From assembly GCA_934293835.1 (NCBI GenBank), contig CAKQZO010000005.1:1-31606 (forward strand): 31,606 bases of DNA, given 5' to 3'. The stretch's first letter is position 1, and each line of letters starts with the position of its first letter. This document shows positions 1 through 7,674 of this stretch, piece by piece. The translations under genes and the position numbers were made by a program. The notes under the pieces were generated by a model. That model was not told the origin of the DNA and ran no database searches. It saw only the letters and a program-made list of their open reading frames with translations. Origin of the DNA: an uncultured Lacticaseibacillus sp. Its GTDB lineage: Bacteria > Bacillota > Bacilli > Lactobacillales > Lactobacillaceae.

Positions 1-159
1 TCTATCCGAAATTCACTTGAAATCAAAGACCCAAATATTGTTTTCCTTGAAGATTCTCACATTCAATCCATCAAAGGTAAAGACGCCCTTGTTTATTCGC
101 ACCGGTGCCAATCACAGTGGATAAGCTGGATAGACTGCTCATGTGCTTCACAAAATTAA
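1..159 (+). pseudogene. ISL3-family transposase N-terminal remnant
   Basis: The plus-strand frame open from base 1 to the TAA at 157-159 begins SIRNSLEIKDPNIVFLEDSH and continues with KGKDALVY. This resembles the N-terminus of ISL3-family transposases, which typically start with an LxIKDxNI segment followed by a KGK stretch before the Cys-rich zinc finger. The similarity is recalled by eye and was not searched. It appears to stop near base 100, where the frame turns into SHRCQSQ with no zinc-finger cysteines, so the element is truncated. The true start lies left of the window. No terminal inverted repeat or target duplication was recognised. Confidence 0.5.
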
Positions 160-304
160 TGATGATCGCGTTGATTGCCGTGGACAGCGCCGCATTCAGC
201 AGCATCAAGGCCGCCAACAAGCCGGTCTGGTTCAGGCCATCTTGGCCATGAAAATACCGAGCATAATGCCGATCAGTGGCTAAATACACCTCCTGACCGG
301 TCAA
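100..304 (-). pseudogene. Broken membrane-protein gene fragment
   Basis: A minus-strand frame from a TTG at 304 runs into the antisense of the transposase remnant at about base 100. It contains one clear hydrophobic segment (TGLLAALMLLNAALSTAINA, then IIINFV). A strong AGGAGG-type site lies just inside the frame with no suitable start codon after it. An overlapping frame gives MLGIFMAKMA then a stop. Both facts suggest a gene damaged by frameshift and cut by the IS insertion. I do not recognise the family; a transporter is only a guess. The minus-strand thiE gene ends 36 bases away. Confidence 0.3.
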
Positions 305-339
305 ATTTCAACGCTGAAATGCACTAACCATGCTTGCCC

Positions 340-972
340 CTATAGCTTGGCAGTCAATTGTGCCAATTGCCGTGCGTTGTGACGGATATCGGTAGGCGCA
401 AAAAGTTCAGAGACCAGTGCCACCCCAACCACGCCGGTGCCTCGCAGCTGCAAGAGGTTATCCCGGTGAATGCCGCCGATGGCCACCACCGGGATCGTGA
501 CCGCTGCGGTGATTGCGGCCAGCGTCGTAAGCGGCACCGCAACGGCATCGGTCTTCGTTGCCGTTGGGAACACCGCCCCCACGCCTAAGTAATCTGCCCC
601 GGCCGCCTGGGCCGCTAACGCCTCGGAGACTGTCTGCGCCGAGACGCCGACGAGCTTCTCTTGGCCCCATTGTGCGCGGATCGTTGCCGCGTCCAAGTCG
701 TCTTGCCCGACATGGAGCCCATCGGCATCCACCGCCATGGCCACGTCGAGGTCATCGTTAATCAAAAACGGCACATGCGCCTGCGCGCAAACGGTTTTGA
801 TCACGCGAGCTTCGGCAATAAACTCGGCCTGCGGCAAATGTTTCTCTCGCAGCTGCACCATCGTCACACCACCTGCGATCGCCTCTGCGACACAGTTCTC
901 CAGCGTTCGCTTGCCTAACCATTGCCGGTCCGTGACTGCGTACAGCTTAAGCTTCTGGGTTAAATCCTGCAT
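340..972 (-). CDS. thiE: Thiamine-phosphate synthase ThiE
   Basis: Joins hydroxymethylpyrimidine pyrophosphate and hydroxyethylthiazole phosphate to give thiamine phosphate, in the cytosol. The 210-residue protein has the family's usual length and TIM-barrel motifs: LYAVTDR near residue 10, VQLREK near 40, LINDDLDVA near 72, DGLHVGQDD near 85, ADYLGVGAVFPTATK near 127 and VVAIGGI near 162. The ATG at 972 follows GGAGGCGCAGAG inside the end of cytX; the two genes overlap by 26 bases, which suggests translational coupling. It is the last gene of thiM-thiD-cytX-thiE. No thiC, thiG or thiH is visible, so this stretch serves salvage of both thiamine halves. Confidence 0.95.
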   Translation of the reverse strand: MQDLTQKLKLYAVTDRQWLGKRTLENCVAEAIAGGVTMVQLREKHLPQAEFIAEARVIKTVCAQAHVPFLINDDLDVAMAVDADGLHVGQDDLDAATIRAQWGQEKLVGVSAQTVSEALAAQAAGADYLGVGAVFPTATKTDAVAVPLTTLAAITAAVTIPVVAIGGIHRDNLLQLRGTGVVGVALVSELFAPTDIRHNARQLAQLTAKL

Positions 973-2110
973 CTCTGCGCCTCCAATTCACGGCCAAAGC
1001 CAGCAATGCGACGATCACGACCACCGGAATCGTGCTCCCCAGCGGCGTGCCATGCGCCAAGAACGCGCGGTACAACGCCACCCCGACGACCCAGAGGCCC
1101 AGATTCGGCCAGTCCCACCGGCCACGGGCGCGTTGGCCAAGGAAGAAGGCGACGATCTGAACGACGGCCATGGGAACAAACACCGCAGAAATCCAATATA
1201 AGAAATCGGCGTATGCATTCTGAGGCACGAAAACGGCAATGACCGTTCCAATCACCGTGACCGCAATCGCCAGCCACCGCCGCGACCAGCCGAACAACAA
1301 GGCCGCGCTGACACCAGCAGAATACACATCCAAGAACGTCGTCGTGATCGTCGACAAGATGATCACAATCAAGGCGACGATGCCTAACCCGAACCCCTTC
1401 ATGAGCCCGGCAATCGCCGTCTGGCCTGTGAGCACGGCGCCGAACAGTCCGATCGCAAACATCCACACACTCGTCACGTTATAGACCCCGACGCTGACCA
1501 GGTTGGCGCGCCGCGGTGCTTGCGCCTGGCTGGTGTAATCCGCAATCAACGGCAGCCACGATAGCGGCATGGCGATCGCCAACTCCAGCGCGGCACCAAA
1601 CTGTAAGTTGCCACTGGTGACCGGCTGGGCGGGATGCATCAAGAAACGCGCGGTCAAATACACGCCGGCGATCAACAACGCTAACATCGCGACTTGGTTC
1701 AACCGCCCCAAGTCGCGCAACCCGACGGCCAGCCAAAGCACGGTGATTGCACCGATTACTACCGCCCAAAAGCCCAACGATACGGGCAAAAAGACTTGGC
1801 AGGCCTGCGCCCCGGTGAGAACCATCACGGCAGTCCACCCTAACAACTGCACCACGTTCAACCCGGCAAACCAGCGACTGCCGTTACGGCCGAAAGTCAG
1901 CGCCGTCGTGGCCATCGCCGCCTGCCCCGTGCGCGCGCCGATCACGCCACAGCCAAACATCAACGCCCCGCCGATCAGATGGCCCAACACAACCGCCAGC
2001 ATCCCTTTGACCAAGCCTAAAGGCGCAAACAGCGTCCCCGACAGGATCTCCGCCAGCGAAATTGCCGCCCCAAACCACAACAGCGCATTATCCCGAACAC
2101 TAGTCTTCAT
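947..2110 (-). CDS. cytX: Hydroxymethylpyrimidine transporter CytX (cytosine permease family)
   Basis: Nucleobase:cation symporter-1 type membrane protein of 387 residues with about 12 hydrophobic segments. The N-terminus (LLWFGAAISLAEILSGT) is typical of the cytosine/purine permease family. Its position between thiD and thiE, behind a TPP riboswitch, matches the CytX group, for which uptake of the thiamine pyrimidine HMP has been proposed from genome context. The substrate is therefore inferred from context. The ATG at 2110 is preceded by GGAGGACCGCC and lies within the last codons of thiD (11-base overlap). Codon and base use match the neighbours. Confidence 0.85.
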   Translation of the reverse strand: MKTSVRDNALLWFGAAISLAEILSGTLFAPLGLVKGMLAVVLGHLIGGALMFGCGVIGARTGQAAMATTALTFGRNGSRWFAGLNVVQLLGWTAVMVLTGAQACQVFLPVSLGFWAVVIGAITVLWLAVGLRDLGRLNQVAMLALLIAGVYLTARFLMHPAQPVTSGNLQFGAALELAIAMPLSWLPLIADYTSQAQAPRRANLVSVGVYNVTSVWMFAIGLFGAVLTGQTAIAGLMKGFGLGIVALIVIILSTITTTFLDVYSAGVSAALLFGWSRRWLAIAVTVIGTVIAVFVPQNAYADFLYWISAVFVPMAVVQIVAFFLGQRARGRWDWPNLGLWVVGVALYRAFLAHGTPLGSTIPVVVIVALLALAVNWRRRDAGFNPEA

Positions 2111-2921
2111 GGCGGTCCTCCGGGTAAGCCCAATGGTTCAACGGCCCATGGCCGTGCCCCACGATGATGCCTGACGTAATCGCTGCTTCGACATAGGCCT
2201 TGCCGGTGCGAATCGCACTACCTAGCGAGCGGCCTTTCGCCAGTTCGGCCGTGATGCAGGCCGACAGCGTGTCCCCGGTGCCATGGGTCCGAACCGTGTC
2301 GACGCGGCGGGCCGGCATCCAGAAATTGCTCCCGTCAGCCAATAAGACGTAGTCACTCGCCTGGTCATCACCGCTCAGGTGGCCGCCTTTGACGATCACG
2401 TTCTTGGCGCCGAGCGCCTGCAAGCGCTGGGCGGCCGTCTGCATCCCCGCTTGCTCCGTGATGGCCAGTCCGCTGAGCTTCTCCGCTTCTGGCAAATTCG
2501 GAGTGACCAGCGTCGCTAGTGGTAACAACTCATCGCGTACCACGGCAATCGCGTCTTCGGTCAACAACGGCGCGCCGCCTTTAGCGATCATCACGGGATC
2601 GACCGTCAAGGGGCCAAGATCATAGCGCTTAAGATTGGCGACCACCGCCCGCACCGTCGCCACATCGGCTAACATCCCTGTTTTACAAGCCCGAATCTGC
2701 AAGTCCGCGGCTAGAGACGCAAACTGCGCATCGATCATGGCCGCCGGCAACGCTAACGACTGCTGGACCCCGATCGTATTTTGCGCCGTGATCGCGACTA
2801 AAACGGTCGCGGCAAACACGTGCCGCGATTGGATCGTTTTGAGATCTGCTTGCATCCCGGCGCCACCGCCGCTATCCGAACCGGCGATCGACAAGGCCTG
2901 TGGAAACTGTTCGACTGTCAT
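2100..2921 (-). CDS. thiD: Hydroxymethylpyrimidine (phosphate) kinase ThiD
   Basis: Ribokinase-fold kinase that phosphorylates HMP and HMP-P to HMP-PP for ThiE. The 273-residue protein has the family signatures: ALSIAGSDSGGGAGMQADLK near residue 9, DPVMIAKGG near 107, LVTPNLPEAEKLSG near 137, NVIVKGGHLSGD near 172, and the C-terminal anion-hole motif THGTGDTLSACITAELAKG near 212, whose Asp is the catalytic base in the family. The ATG at 2921 follows a GGGGGGTGATGAG site. It lies 16 bases after thiM and overlaps cytX. Pyridoxal kinase activity cannot be excluded from sequence, but the operon argues for thiamine. Confidence 0.93.
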   Translation of the reverse strand: MTVEQFPQALSIAGSDSGGGAGMQADLKTIQSRHVFAATVLVAITAQNTIGVQQSLALPAAMIDAQFASLAADLQIRACKTGMLADVATVRAVVANLKRYDLGPLTVDPVMIAKGGAPLLTEDAIAVVRDELLPLATLVTPNLPEAEKLSGLAITEQAGMQTAAQRLQALGAKNVIVKGGHLSGDDQASDYVLLADGSNFWMPARRVDTVRTHGTGDTLSACITAELAKGRSLGSAIRTGKAYVEAAITSGIIVGHGHGPLNHWAYPEDRHED

Positions 2922-2937
2922 CTCATCACCCCCCGCC

Positions 2938-3741
2938 TTACGCGCGCCGCGCTTCTTCGTAGCGTGCTTGCGTGTTCAACCGCTCCACATCCAGCGTGGC
3001 CAACGTGTCGAGCAACCGCACCGCGAAGGTCCCGCCTTGCGTCACCTCAAGCTGGCTGGCCGCTGCTTCTCCGGCGACCCCTAACGTGACGACGCCCAGC
3101 AGTGCCGCATCGAAGGTCTCTTCGGCGATACCGGCATACGCACCGATGATACTCGACAACAGGTCGCCCGAGCCGACGACCGCCGGCAACAGCGGCGTTT
3201 CGTTATATACGGTCGCAAGATTATGGCCTTGCGCCACCACATCGACCTTTCCACTCACAACGACGGTACAGTGATAGCGCTCGGCACACCGCTGGGCGAT
3301 TGTCGCCGGACTCGTCGCACTTTCACCGGCATCGATACCCTTGGCCTCAGCCTTGATCCCCGCCAAAAAGGCGATCTCCCCAGCATTACCGCGAATCACC
3401 GCAATCGGAAAATCGGTCAGTAACCGCTTGGCCGCCGCAGCCCGAAAGGCCGTCGCTCCGACCGCAACGGGATCCAGCACGATCGGCTTGCCCAACTTGG
3501 TCGCCGCTTCGGCCAGCGCCAACACCAACGGCATGTCCGCAGTATTGATCGTCCCCAAGTTCAAGACCAGCGCGTCGGCGGGCTTCAGCAGCTCACCGGC
3601 TTCTTCCTGCGCGAGCGTCATGATTGGCGAAGCCCCCAGCGCGTTGAGCCCATTCGCCACGAATTGTGGGGTGACAAAATTCGCATAATTCACGACCAGT
3701 GGGTGTTGTGTCCGTAACCGGGCAAAAAGTTCAGTATTCAT
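2938..3741 (-). CDS. thiM: Hydroxyethylthiazole kinase ThiM
   Basis: Phosphorylates the thiazole half of thiamine (HET) for use by ThiE. The protein has 267 residues from the chosen start. Family motifs: PLVVNYANFVTPQFVANGLN near residue 14 (usually ITNxVT/NFVANxxLA), LVLNLGTIN near 58, PIVLDPVAVGAT near 85, AVIRGNAGEIAFL near 114 and AVVGSGDLLSSIIGAY near 187. The last usually reads GxGCxLxS; here Ser replaces the Cys. A longer in-frame start exists at 3780, but the ATG at 3741 has a textbook GGAGGATGTTTG site just upstream, so I chose it. It is the first gene after the TPP riboswitch. Confidence 0.93.
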   Translation of the reverse strand: MNTELFARLRTQHPLVVNYANFVTPQFVANGLNALGASPIMTLAQEEAGELLKPADALVLNLGTINTADMPLVLALAEAATKLGKPIVLDPVAVGATAFRAAAAKRLLTDFPIAVIRGNAGEIAFLAGIKAEAKGIDAGESATSPATIAQRCAERYHCTVVVSGKVDVVAQGHNLATVYNETPLLPAVVGSGDLLSSIIGAYAGIAEETFDAALLGVVTLGVAGEAAASQLEVTQGGTFAVRLLDTLATLDVERLNTQARYEEARRA

Positions 3742-3829
3742 CAAACATCCTCCTTCATACGCACACCAGGAGTGATTCACAGACGCAAAGAGGCGCCGCG
3801 AAAGTCCACGACGCCACCGAAAAAAGCGA

Positions 3830-3915
3830 CACTTTCCTACGCAAGTCTGAACTTACAGGTTCAAAGGGATCACGCAGTGCATGCGCGTCTCAGCTCCTAT
3901 GGGAACACCCCTAGT
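3830..3915 (-). promoter_or_regulatory. TPP riboswitch (THI box)
   Basis: Read on the minus strand, the segment begins ACTAGGGGTG, continues with GCTGAGA and ATCCCTTTGAACCTG, and closes with TTGCGTAGGAAAGTG. These are the conserved pieces of the thiamine-pyrophosphate aptamer in the right order and spacing. It lies about 90 bases upstream of thiM and should lower expression of thiM-thiD-cytX-thiE when TPP is abundant. Between aptamer and start, GGCGTC near 3812 can pair with GGCGCC near 3793 with only a weak T-run after it. The expression platform (terminator or ribosome-site sequestration) is not clear. Confidence 0.95.
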
Positions 3916-3940
3916 GTACGATGCCTATTAATTTGAATTC

Positions 3941-3969
3941 ATCATAACACAATTTATGTCTGTGGCGAA
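3941..3969 (-). promoter_or_regulatory. Candidate promoter of the thi operon
   Basis: On the minus strand TATGAT (3941-3946) is a fair -10 box about 25 bases upstream of the TPP aptamer. The matching -35 position 17 bases upstream reads only TTCGCC, so the assignment rests mainly on the -10 box and location. The interval 3742-4067 otherwise holds the riboswitch and the parS-like site. Confidence 0.35.
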
Positions 3970-4010
3970 AACGATTACGCGATATTGCTGACAAAGTTTG
4001 GCGTCGGCCG

Positions 4011-4026
4011 TGTTCCACGTGAAACT
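4011..4026. promoter_or_regulatory. parS-like ParB-binding site 1
   Basis: TGTTCCACGTGAAACT matches the well-established bacterial parS consensus TGTTNCACGTGAAACA at 15 of 16 positions; only the last base differs. It lies between the end of the ABC operon (4068) and the thi promoter, outside any gene. A second site with the perfect 14-base core lies at 19546. ParB loading here would imply an origin-proximal location, which is an inference. Confidence 0.7.
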
Positions 4027-4067
4027 AAAAAGGCCGGCCTCCCCATCCGGAGTAACCGCCCTTGCAC

Positions 4068-4775
4068 TTATTTTGCCCGCGGCTCCAGTCGCATGATGGC
4101 CAGCCAGTCTATCAGCAACAAGCCAGCTGCAACCCCGGCCAGAAGCAGTGGCCACAGATACGGGGTTGCAGCGATACCTGCGTGATGCCCGGTGAACGCG
4201 CCGTTTGCAATATTCTGGGTCAGATGAGCGCTGGTGGTAGCAAAGCTCACCCACCACACGAGCCCCAACACGCCTAACCCGAGGGCCCCTAGCCAAGCAG
4301 GCGGCAAGGCGGCCGCGAAGACCGCGTACGTCAGGCCCGCACCAATCGCCACCACGAGCATCAATCCGGCTGTGGCCGCTGACGCGACCTGTGCGGCGCG
4401 ATCCCATACGCCGACATACCCGAGGTCTTGGAGTATCGGGAGATGTGGTAGCGCCTGCGCGAGGACGCCCAATCCCCCAGCAATCACAAGCAGCGTCAAT
4501 CCCCACGCGCCAAGCGTTGCTACGAAGATATGTTTCCGACTCACGCCTGTTTGCATGCCGAGGTTGAATTCTCCGCGAAACTGAAACGCGCTGAAAAGCG
4601 CACAGATCACTGTCCAAGGCCCGAGCAGCGACACCTGCAAGTCAGCTGCCCAACCGAGTAGCGCGAAGCCCCACCGCACGCCCAAAAGCGCCACGACCAA
4701 CCCTGGCCACAAGCACACGACCGGCCAAAAAATGTGACGCAGCTGGCGCAGAAACATCACCCGTACCTTCGTCAT
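4068..4775 (-). CDS. ABC transporter membrane protein (YtrC/D-like), second
   Basis: Integral membrane protein of 235 residues with about six hydrophobic segments and few charged loops; an FRGEFNLGMQTGVSRKHIF stretch near residue 60 resembles the cytoplasmic coupling region of ABC-2-type permeases. Last gene of a GntR-ATPase-membrane-membrane operon. The frame is open upstream to 4880, but the ATG at 4775 follows GAGGTGAGGGGA and lies 5 bases after the preceding gene's stop, so I chose it. The pair presumably forms the transmembrane part of the exporter whose ATPase is encoded upstream. Substrate unknown; related YtrA-regulated systems respond to cell-wall antibiotics. Confidence 0.7.
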   Translation of the reverse strand: MTKVRVMFLRQLRHIFWPVVCLWPGLVVALLGVRWGFALLGWAADLQVSLLGPWTVICALFSAFQFRGEFNLGMQTGVSRKHIFVATLGAWGLTLLVIAGGLGVLAQALPHLPILQDLGYVGVWDRAAQVASAATAGLMLVVAIGAGLTYAVFAAALPPAWLGALGLGVLGLVWWVSFATTSAHLTQNIANGAFTGHHAGIAATPYLWPLLLAGVAAGLLLIDWLAIMRLEPRAK

Positions 4776-4780
4776 TCCCC

Positions 4781-5482
4781 TCACCTCACTTGCCGTGGTG
4801 CGTCTAAGCGCTGATATAGCTGGGCAAAAATCAGCGCCAGCACAAGCGCCAACCCCCCGAGTACACCGATTTGCGCCCAAGGATGACCCCCAACATAGTC
4901 AGTCATCGCCTTGAATCCTGGCAACAACCAGGCTACAAGCGCCCAGATCAGAAAACCGGCCGTGAACGTCATGAACGGCAGTACTGTAAATCCCAGTAGC
5001 AGGATGGTCTTCGTCCGGATATACGCCATCGCGAGTCCATAGAACAGCCCCACAATTCCAAAAGCAAACCCCAAGGCGAACAGGTAAACCCACGACACCA
5101 GCAAGTTCCCCGCCTGCAAGAAGCCAGTGAATCCATGGACCTGTGGCAACAACTCACGGCCAAACACGCGTGATAGTTGCGTGTAACCGATCACCAGCAC
5201 CCCCATCGCAGCTGCGCTAGCCGCAAGCGCCACGAGGTAGGTCCAGACCATCACCCACCGCGGGACGCTCAGTTGATAGCCATTCCCAACGAACGTCGCG
5301 ACGATCAACACCCCGGTCACCGCACCGAGCATCCCGCAAGTCCAGGCCCAATTGTTACCGAATAAGTCGTCGATTGTCACCAGCGGCAACAGCCATGATA
5401 ACCCGATGAATGCCAAGACCCCGCCGCCGCCAGAAGCCAGCGCCGTTTTGGTCACCGTCCAAGCCATCGCGCTAAGCTTCAT
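4781..5482 (-). CDS. ABC transporter membrane protein, first
   Basis: A 233-residue hydrophobic protein with about six membrane segments (clear ones near residues 15-33, 48-68, 75-100, 125-150, 160-188 and 205-225). No soluble domain or catalytic motif is visible. It overlaps the ATPase gene by 11 bases and is followed 5 bases later by the second membrane gene, so the three products are probably made together and form one complex. I recognise it only as a permease-like partner by context; no substrate is predicted. Confidence 0.65.
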   Translation of the reverse strand: MKLSAMAWTVTKTALASGGGGVLAFIGLSWLLPLVTIDDLFGNNWAWTCGMLGAVTGVLIVATFVGNGYQLSVPRWVMVWTYLVALAASAAAMGVLVIGYTQLSRVFGRELLPQVHGFTGFLQAGNLLVSWVYLFALGFAFGIVGLFYGLAMAYIRTKTILLLGFTVLPFMTFTAGFLIWALVAWLLPGFKAMTDYVGGHPWAQIGVLGGLALVLALIFAQLYQRLDAPRQVR

Positions 5483-6344
5483 CGTCGGTTCCTCCTTTGC
5501 GGGTGACTTCGATGAACAACTGTTGCAAGTTCATCCCAGTTAGGCTGACCCCATTAGGTAGCGGCCGGTCAAGCGGCGCCTCGCGTGTGTATACAGTTAG
5601 CATCCCGCCAAGGCGCGTTGTCCGCAACACCGGCACGCCGCTGAGATAATCGGTGACCAATGCGGCCGGCCCCGACACCACGCGCCCGCGCTGCTGGAGC
5701 GTTTCGGTATCCTCATCTAGCGTCACGGTGCCTTCTTCAAGCACAAACACATGGTTGAGCAGCCCCGCAACTTCCTCGATCAGATGCGTGGCGATCACGA
5801 ACGTCCGCGGCCGCTCGGCATAGGTCGCCATCAGCTCTTGGTAAAAAAGTTCGCGATTCGGCGCGTCGAGGCCCAGCACCGGCTCGTCTAACAACACGAA
5901 GTCACAAGGGACACAAAGCGCGACGATCAAATTGGCGATGGTCTGATACCCGGTCGACAAGCGCCGCAACTTAGTCGTCTGATCAAGCCCGAACACCTGA
6001 CACAGATGCGTCGCCAACGGTTGATCGAAGGCCCCGTAGAGTTGGCCAACGAGCTTGAAGATCGCCGTCAGCTTCATGTCAGGAGCAAACAGTCTAGCAT
6101 CGCTCATGAGGTAGATGGTGTTTTGGGCGCGTTCGTTTTCAAACACCGATTCTCCCGCCAGGGTCACCTTACCGCGCTTGACCCGCGTCCGGTTATTGAT
6201 GATGCGCAACAGCGTGCTTTTGCCGACCCCATTGCGCCCGAGTAACCCATAGATCTTGCCGGCCTCCAGCGTCAACGACACGTCGGTCAAAAGCGGCTTG
6301 TACCGGTACGCCTTCGCGAGATGTTCAACGACGAGTTCACTCAT
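5472..6344 (-). CDS. ABC transporter ATP-binding protein (YtrB-like)
   Basis: ATPase of 290 residues. Walker A GLLGRNGVGKSTLL near residue 33, a Q-loop-region IYLMSDARLF near 75, signature RRLSTGYQT near 128 (degenerate: usually LSGGQ), Walker B FVLLDEPVLGLD near 149 and the H-loop VIATHLIEE near 187 are all in order. The frame is open to 6491, but the ATG at 6344 (MSELVVEHLAKAY) is the usual ABC start and overlaps the regulator's last codons by 8 bases. The STGY signature is seen in YtrB/EcsA-like subgroups and need not mean loss of function. It energises the two membrane proteins encoded downstream. Confidence 0.88.
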   Translation of the reverse strand: MSELVVEHLAKAYRYKPLLTDVSLTLEAGKIYGLLGRNGVGKSTLLRIINNRTRVKRGKVTLAGESVFENERAQNTIYLMSDARLFAPDMKLTAIFKLVGQLYGAFDQPLATHLCQVFGLDQTTKLRRLSTGYQTIANLIVALCVPCDFVLLDEPVLGLDAPNRELFYQELMATYAERPRTFVIATHLIEEVAGLLNHVFVLEEGTVTLDEDTETLQQRGRVVSGPAALVTDYLSGVPVLRTTRLGGMLTVYTREAPLDRPLPNGVSLTGMNLQQLFIEVTRKGGTDDEA

Positions 6345-6708
6345 GCTCCCACTCCTTTTCGATTGCGGCAAGTAGCGCCTCTTTCCCCAGCCCCAATGCC
6401 TTCGCGGCGTCCACCAGCGTCCGCACATGTGTCTCGGCGAACGTCGCCTGCTCGCGCGCGGCGAGCTTCTGGCGGGCCCCAGCGCAGACAAACATCCCGA
6501 TTCCGCGTCGCTTCTCGATCAGCCCCGCCGTAACCAGCAAGTTGAACCCCCGCAACACCGTCGCCGGGTTCAACTGATACGCCCGCGCCATCACCGTCGT
6601 CGAAGGAAGTTGCTCCCCTTCGGCGAAGGCCTCACTGAGAATCCCCGCCTCGAATTGGTCAGCGATCTGCTGATACAGAGGCACAACGCTGTCAGCTTCA
6701 AAATGCAT
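6337..6708 (-). CDS. GntR-family regulator, YtrA subfamily
   Basis: Short repressor of 123 residues: an N-terminal winged helix (VPLYQQIADQFEAGILS, then GEQLPSTTVMARAYQLNPAT, near residues 9-58; LIEKRRGIGMFV near 67) followed by only about 45 helical residues, the size typical of the YtrA subfamily. The ATG at 6708 follows CGGAGGTG. It is the first gene of an operon with an ABC ATPase and two membrane proteins, the usual YtrA arrangement, and probably represses its own operon through the inverted repeat at 6727-6750. The inducing signal is unknown. Confidence 0.88.
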   Translation of the reverse strand: MHFEADSVVPLYQQIADQFEAGILSEAFAEGEQLPSTTVMARAYQLNPATVLRGFNLLVTAGLIEKRRGIGMFVCAGARQKLAAREQATFAETHVRTLVDAAKALGLGKEALLAAIEKEWEHE

Positions 6709-6726
6709 CGCACACCTCCGTTACTT

Positions 6727-6750
6727 GGTTAGTCGCATGGCCAACTAACC
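6727..6750 (-). promoter_or_regulatory. Inverted-repeat operator of the YtrA-like operon
   Basis: GGTTAGT, 10 bases, ACTAACC: a perfect 7-10-7 inverted repeat lying between the -10 box (6760-6765) and the start codon of the YtrA-like gene, around the expected transcription start. Position and symmetry fit autorepression by the GntR protein; the assignment is inferred. Confidence 0.6.
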
Positions 6751-6759
6751 TCCAAAATA

Positions 6760-6788
6760 AAAATACCAACGCCTACGCCTACTGTCAA
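6760..6788 (-). promoter_or_regulatory. Promoter of the GntR-ABC operon
   Basis: Minus strand: perfect TTGACA (-35, 6783-6788), a 17-base spacer, then TATTTT (-10, 6760-6765). The box quality suggests strong expression when the operator just downstream is free. Confidence 0.7.
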
Positions 6789-6848
6789 CCCCAGCAAGCA
6801 AGGTTCGTTTTATCAGCACCTATCTTTCTGGCCGTAAACGCGGCCTCT

Positions 6849-6866
6849 GACTGCCAGAGAGCAGTC
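6849..6866. promoter_or_regulatory. Inverted repeat overlapping the deoC -35 region
   Basis: GACTGC, 6 bases, GCAGTC: a perfect 6-6-6 inverted repeat whose right arm touches the -35 box at 6865-6870. It could be a second regulator site; no family is identified. Confidence 0.35.
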
Positions 6867-6893
6867 GACATTCTCGACGCATCGGCCTATTTT
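6865..6893 (+). promoter_or_regulatory. Promoter of deoC-gntR
   Basis: TCGACA (6865-6870), a 17-base spacer and TATTTT (6888-6893) form a plausible vegetative promoter. Its -10 box overlaps the left arm of the palindrome at 6890-6917. Confidence 0.5.
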
Positions 6894-6917
6894 TAATAGG
6901 TAATGACCTATTAAAAA
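6890..6917. promoter_or_regulatory. Perfect palindromic operator upstream of deoC
   Basis: TTTTTAATAGGT, AATG, ACCTATTAAAAA: a 12-4-12 perfect inverted repeat overlapping the -10 box and ending just before the ribosome site of deoC. HutC/GntR repressors bind AT-rich dyads of this general kind, and such a regulator is encoded directly after deoC. An autoregulatory operator is the likely role (inferred). Confidence 0.7.
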
Positions 6918-6928
6918 TGGAGGCGTTT

Positions 6929-7648
6929 ATGATGACTGCTTACACCCTTGACGATTTTGCCCGGTTGATCGATCATACGAACCTGCACGCCGACGCGACC
7001 GAAGCCGACATGCGCCAGCTGTGCGCCGAGGCCAAGCGCTACCACTTCAAGATGGTGGCAATCAATCAGGTGCAATCTCGGTTCTGCGCCGCGCAGCTCG
7101 CCGGCACAGACATCGATACTGGTGCCGCGATCGCTTTTCCCCTCGGGCAAACCAGCATCGCCGCCAAGGTCTTCGAAACCGAAGACGCGATCACCAACGG
7201 CGCCAATGAGATCGACTACGTGCTCAACATCGGCGCCCTCAAAGCCGGCGACGATGCCTACTACATCGAAGCCGAGATGACGCAGATGGTCGCCGCCTGT
7301 CACCGCCACCACGTGCCGTGCAAGGTGATTTTTGAGAATTGCTACCTCACCGCCGCCGAGATTCGCCGCGCCGCGACCATCGCCAAGCGCGTTCGACCAG
7401 ATTTCATCAAGACCTCTACCGGCTTTGGCCCCAGCGGCGCCACCGTTGAAGATGTCCGCCTGATGAAACAAGTCGTTGGCGATGCCGTGCATGTCAAGGC
7501 GGCCGGGGGGATTCGCACCAGCGCCGACTTCTTGGCGATGATTGCCGCCGGCGCCGAGCGCATCGGCACCAGCTCTGGCATCAAGATCATCGAAGCACTC
7601 AAACAGCGCATGACCGAAGACCACACCGACCACATCACAATCGCTTAA
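6929..7648 (+). CDS. deoC: Deoxyribose-phosphate aldolase DeoC
   Basis: Cleaves 2-deoxyribose-5-phosphate to glyceraldehyde-3-phosphate and acetaldehyde. The protein (239 residues) has LIDHTNL near residue 9, the Schiff-base lysine in [10 protein letters not shown] near 154, and the second active lysine in [14 protein letters not shown] near 185; length is normal. An in-frame ATG at 6917 overlaps the GGAGG ribosome site (6919-6923) and cannot be used with it; ATG 6929 or 6932 is properly spaced. It is followed 26 bases later by a GntR regulator. No other deo gene (deoB, deoD, pdp) is nearby, so it may serve a carbohydrate or nucleoside route sensed by that regulator. Confidence 0.93.
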   Translation: MMTAYTLDDFARLIDHTNLHADATEADMRQLCAEAKRYHFKMVAINQVQSRFCAAQLAGTDIDTGAAIAFPLGQTSIAAKVFETEDAITNGANEIDYVLNIGALKAGDDAYYIEAEMTQMVAACHRHHVPCKVIFENCYLTAAEIRRAATIAKRVRPDFIKTSTGFGPSGATVEDVRLMKQVVGDAVHVKAAGGIRTSADFLAMIAAGAERIGTSSGIKIIEALKQRMTEDHTDHITIA

Positions 7649-7674
7649 TCGCCGATCAGAAAGGAGGCCCGCTT

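Noticed and set aside
4027..4050. Minus-strand terminator for the ABC operon (CCGG/CCGG stem then TTTTT)
   Set aside because: The stem is only about four pairs; too weak to call, although some terminator is expected here.
3928..4617. Minus-strand 229-codon frame overlapping the second ABC membrane gene
   Set aside because: It is a frame-shifted shadow rich in Arg, Cys and Gly. The overlapping frame 4068-4775 has membrane segments and a good start site.
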